Source: Streptomyces iranensis
GTDB taxonomy: Bacteria; Actinomycetota; Actinomycetes; Streptomycetales; Streptomycetaceae
Assembly: GCF_017874715.1 (NCBI RefSeq)
Contig: NZ_JAGGLR010000020.1
Coordinates: forward strand, 1 to 64,000
Direction: 5' to 3'
DNA: 64,000 nt
A program made the position numbers and the translations under genes. Numbering within the stretch: position 1 is the first letter of the stretch; each line of letters begins with the position of its first letter. The notes below the pieces were generated by a model that was given only the letters and a program-made list of their open reading frames with translations, had not been told where the DNA came from and searched no databases. Positions 61,209-64,000 of the stretch are shown here, in pieces.

Positions 61209-63473
61209 TCAGGCGAGTTGGGTCTCGCGGGTCTTCTGCTGGATCCTGAAGATCACGAACTCCGCCGGGAAGACCGGCGCGACACCGATGACACAGATGA
61301 GCCGGCCATTGGCGAGGTCGTCCTCGGTCATCGTGGTGCGGTCACAGGCGACGAAGAACGCCTCGTCGGCGGTGGTCCCGGCGAGCGCGCCGGTACGCCA
61401 CACCGTGGTGAGGAAGTTGGTGACCGTCTGGCGGACCAGGGACCACAGCGCCTCGTCGTTCGGCTCGAACACCACCCACTGGGTGCCCTCCTCGATCGAC
61501 TCCTCCAGGTAGAGGAACAGCCGCCGGACGTTGACGTACTTCCACGAGCTGTCCGAGGAGAGCGTGCGCGCGCCCCAGACCCGGTGGCCGAGGCCGGGGA
61601 AGAACCGCAGCGCGTTGACGCCCTTGGGGTTGAGCACGTCCTGATGGCGCTTGGTGATGTCCTGGGCGATGCCGTCGGTCAGCCGGATGCCCCGGATGAC
61701 CGCGTTGGCCGGTGCCTTGTGCACCCCCCGCTCCACATCCACGCGCGCGTAGATCCCGGCCATGTGGCCCGATGGCGGCACCTCGACGTCGCGGCCCGCC
61801 GACAGGTCGCGGGTGACCAGCCACGGGTGGTAGAGCGCGGCGTACTTGGTGTCGAACCGCTCGCGGAACACCTGGACGCCCTCGATGTCCAGACCGTCCT
61901 GCGGATCGAGGATCGCGAACCGGTCCCTGAGCAGCTCGCAGTGGGTGACCAGGGCCGATTCCACCGTCCCCGACCACATGCCCGGCACGGCGCATACGGC
62001 CACCTCGTCGATATCCTCCAGCGCGGCGATCCCGGTGCGCTTGCCGCTGCCGCCGTCCTCGCCGACGAAGTCGGCCACGCTCAGGGTCCCGTAGGCGTCG
62101 TCCCCGTCTGCCAGGGTCAGCCAGGATCCGACGGCGGGCAGGGGGAACTTCGTCGGGTCGGTGGACAGGGCGCCCAGCGCCGTCGCCCGCACCAGCCGGG
62201 AGCGGCCGGCCAGGGTGGTCACCAGGCTGGTCGGTGTGTCGCCGGTGAGCCGGAGGTTGCGGTGGGTCTCGGTCTCCACGGCCCCGGACGGGTCGGTGAA
62301 CCGGGCGTCGACCTGCGCCTCGATCAGATGCACCCGATCGGTCTCGAACAGCGTCCCGGGCACGTTCGCGTCGAGGGTGACGACGTCCGCTGCGACCGAT
62401 TCGACGGTGCGGATGGTCAGATGGGTGCCGTCGTCGAGCTGCACGACGGCGCCTTCGTAGAGCCGGCTCGCCCCGCCGACCCGCAGCGTTGTCCCCGCCG
62501 AGGTGTTGCCGCGGCGCACCCGGCGCACCAGCAGTCCACCGCGCCACACCTCATGGGCCGCGCCGGAGGGCAGGGTCAGGGTGACCTTCCCGTCCGCAGG
62601 CTGGCTCACCTGGACCTTGAAGCGGCCGGAGCCGATCTGCACCCACACGTCGGACGGCAGCTCGTCGGGGTCGAGTCCGGTCACCGCGGCGACCTCGACC
62701 GTCTCGCTGTCGGCGGCGGCGTCCGCGGCCAGCCGCGTGACGAACAGCCCGCCCTCCTGCGGATCCGGCAGCACCGGCAGCGCGGCCGAGGCCATCGGCT
62801 GGATCCGCACCTGCACCGCGTCGCCCCACGAACCGGGGCTGACGGCGGCGAACTCCAGCGTCTGCTCCGCGCTGCGCGTCCCGATCTGGACGTAGTCGCC
62901 GCGGGCCGCCCTGACCTCGGCGGGCAGCTGGGCGTCCAGCTCGATCCGGTGGCTGGTGGCGTCATAGGCGGCGACACCGGCGGTGTGGATGGACTGCTGG
63001 TCGTCGCCGCGGAAGAGCTGGATCTGCTGCCCGACGCCGGAGAACCCGATCAGATGGCCGAGTTCGAGGCGGGTGGCGCCCTTGGCGGCGTCGCCGGTGA
63101 CCGGGCTCACCAGGCCGTGGCCCAGCACCCCCGAGGAGGGACCGGCCTGCTTGCTGGCGACCCGCTTGACGTACAGCCGCTGGCCGCCGTTGTCGAAGAA
63201 CCCCTTGACGGCCAGCGGGAACAGCCACCAACGGCCGCCTTCCGCCGGGTCGTTCGCCCAGGTGTCCCGCATCAGCGGGTCCGGCTCGCGGAGGAATCCG
63301 CCGAAGGTGTTCTGGAACTCCAGGAAGTTGGTGACCAGTTTGGGCTTGCCGGTGTACGGACCGCGCACGGTGACCCCGGCCATTCCGGCCGTACTGGTGC
63401 TCACCCCCGCGATCGGCCGTGGGCCCGCATCGATCTCCTCGATGTAGACCCCGGGGCTCAGATACTCCGCCAT
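61209..63473 (-). CDS. cis2: eCIS contractile sheath protein (Afp2/Cis2-like)
   Basis: A 754-residue sheath subunit, starting at an ATG with AAGGAG seven bases upstream. It opens with the typical sheath phrase YLSPGVYIEEIDAGPRPIAG. The C-terminal contractile core has DPQDGLDIEGVQVF (from about 518), VERGVHKAPANAVIRGI, HRVWGARTLSSD and FPAEFVIFRI at the end. It is much longer than common sheaths of 350-530 residues. The extra length lies between about 170 and 440 in a beta-rich insertion (many VTLD/LT strands) that should protrude on the particle surface. Confidence 0.95.
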   Translation of the reverse strand: MAEYLSPGVYIEEIDAGPRPIAGVSTSTAGMAGVTVRGPYTGKPKLVTNFLEFQNTFGGFLREPDPLMRDTWANDPAEGGRWWLFPLAVKGFFDNGGQRLYVKRVASKQAGPSSGVLGHGLVSPVTGDAAKGATRLELGHLIGFSGVGQQIQLFRGDDQQSIHTAGVAAYDATSHRIELDAQLPAEVRAARGDYVQIGTRSAEQTLEFAAVSPGSWGDAVQVRIQPMASAALPVLPDPQEGGLFVTRLAADAAADSETVEVAAVTGLDPDELPSDVWVQIGSGRFKVQVSQPADGKVTLTLPSGAAHEVWRGGLLVRRVRRGNTSAGTTLRVGGASRLYEGAVVQLDDGTHLTIRTVESVAADVVTLDANVPGTLFETDRVHLIEAQVDARFTDPSGAVETETHRNLRLTGDTPTSLVTTLAGRSRLVRATALGALSTDPTKFPLPAVGSWLTLADGDDAYGTLSVADFVGEDGGSGKRTGIAALEDIDEVAVCAVPGMWSGTVESALVTHCELLRDRFAILDPQDGLDIEGVQVFRERFDTKYAALYHPWLVTRDLSAGRDVEVPPSGHMAGIYARVDVERGVHKAPANAVIRGIRLTDGIAQDITKRHQDVLNPKGVNALRFFPGLGHRVWGARTLSSDSSWKYVNVRRLFLYLEESIEEGTQWVVFEPNDEALWSLVRQTVTNFLTTVWRTGALAGTTADEAFFVACDRTTMTEDDLANGRLICVIGVAPVFPAEFVIFRIQQKTRETQLA

Positions 63474-63483
63474 GGACGGCTCC

Positions 63484-64000
63484 TTAACTCTCGCGGATCT
63501 CTATGACGTGCCGGCGCTCGGTGTCCTGGGGCAGCCGCACGACCAGCGATCCGGACCGGCCCGGCCGCTCGGTGGCCTGCACGCGGAACGTCTCCTCGAC
63601 GGCGTGCTCATCGGCCTTCTCGCCCTCCCACCGCAGGGCCAGCCGGAAGGCGCCCGCGGCGTCGGACAGGGTGCGCTCGTGCCATGGCGTCAGATCCCGG
63701 CTGGTCTGCCCCCTGGCCTCGACCAGCGCATTGGCGATCGGCGCCCGCGTGGCCGCGTCGACCACGACGCCGTGCACCGTGCGCAGTCCCGGCGGGTAGG
63801 GGAAGGAGACGCTCGGCAGCAGCCGCACCAGCCGGGGCTCGGTCACCACCGGCGGCGGGTGGCCGTCGCCATGCGGGTGCGCCAGGAACTCGACGCCCAC
63901 CAGGGCGGCCGAGAACGGCTGGCCGTCGGCCGGATACAGCGGCTGGTAGCCGGGGGCCGTGAAGCGGGCCCGGTGGCGCCGCGGCCGGGCCGCCCACGGC
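63484..64000 (-). CDS. eCIS protein with carboxypeptidase-regulatory-like domain (5' part missing)
   Basis: The last 171 codons (170 residues before the stop) of a gene that runs off the window edge. The frame stays open to position 64000 (reading ...FTAPGYQPLYPADGQP). About the middle of the visible part, VHGVVVDAATRAPIANALVEAR is a carboxypeptidase-regulatory (transthyretin-like) domain opening, and ALRWEGEKADEHAV and RPGRSGSLVVRLPQ continue a beta sandwich. Proteins with this domain sit directly before the sheath gene in Streptomyces eCIS loci and often follow or fuse to the DUF4255/Afp16 tail terminator. The TAA stop lies ten bases before the sheath start. Confidence 0.75.
   Translation of the reverse strand, partial: PWAARPRRHRARFTAPGYQPLYPADGQPFSAALVGVEFLAHPHGDGHPPPVVTEPRLVRLLPSVSFPYPPGLRTVHGVVVDAATRAPIANALVEARGQTSRDLTPWHERTLSDAAGAFRLALRWEGEKADEHAVEETFRVQATERPGRSGSLVVRLPQDTERRHVIEIRES

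Overview
The window is very GC-rich, its genes sit almost end to end, and long non-coding open frames run antisense to the real genes. Together with the gene content this points to an actinomycete, most likely Streptomyces. No rRNA, tRNA, CRISPR array or insertion sequence was seen. The window joins two unrelated loci: part of a modular type I polyketide synthase (PKS) cluster (1 to about 34.36 kb) and most of an extracellular contractile injection system (eCIS) locus (about 34.79 to 64 kb).

PKS half, all on the minus strand. Transcription order is cytochrome P450 (34357-33158), [3Fe-4S] ferredoxin (33020-32814), a three-module PKS (32551-16967), a two-module PKS (16884-6769), and a PKS that starts at 6743 and leaves the window within its second module. 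The modules read: (1) methylmalonyl, DH-KR; (2) methylmalonyl, KR; (3) malonyl, DH-KR; (4) methylmalonyl, DH-KR; (5) malonyl, KR; (6) malonyl, KR of A type; (7) malonyl-type AT, incomplete. Terminal docking sequences support protein order 1-2-3. The first PKS also begins with a docking helix, so a loading protein must be encoded elsewhere. There is no loading module, ER domain or thioesterase in view. The P450 and ferredoxin form a likely redox pair for tailoring. The product cannot be named from this window. Several AT, DH and KR segments are near-identical copies of each other, and one of them has clearly different codon usage.

eCIS half. A tightly packed minus-strand operon (64000 down to 40185), mostly with ATGA/GTGA overlaps, encodes: a carboxypeptidase-regulatory-like protein (partial), sheath, tube, second sheath-like protein, second tube-like protein, a small Afp6-position protein, a 31-residue micro-ORF, LysM adaptor, spike hub, spike tip, gp25-like wedge, two baseplate J-like proteins, a tail-protein-I-like protein, three related proteins that share an N-terminal FxGQxL domain, an unknown 176-residue protein, a probable tape-measure protein, an AAA+ ATPase, and a 106-residue protein with a GNxAV motif. 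On the plus strand, converging on this operon, are a 1563-residue putative cargo/toxin (34792-39483) and an overlapping 215-residue gene that could be its immunity or chaperone partner. A perfect 24-bp palindrome between the two convergent ends looks like a shared terminator. The cargo and the 106-residue protein share a two-part N-terminal/central motif, the most intriguing signal here.
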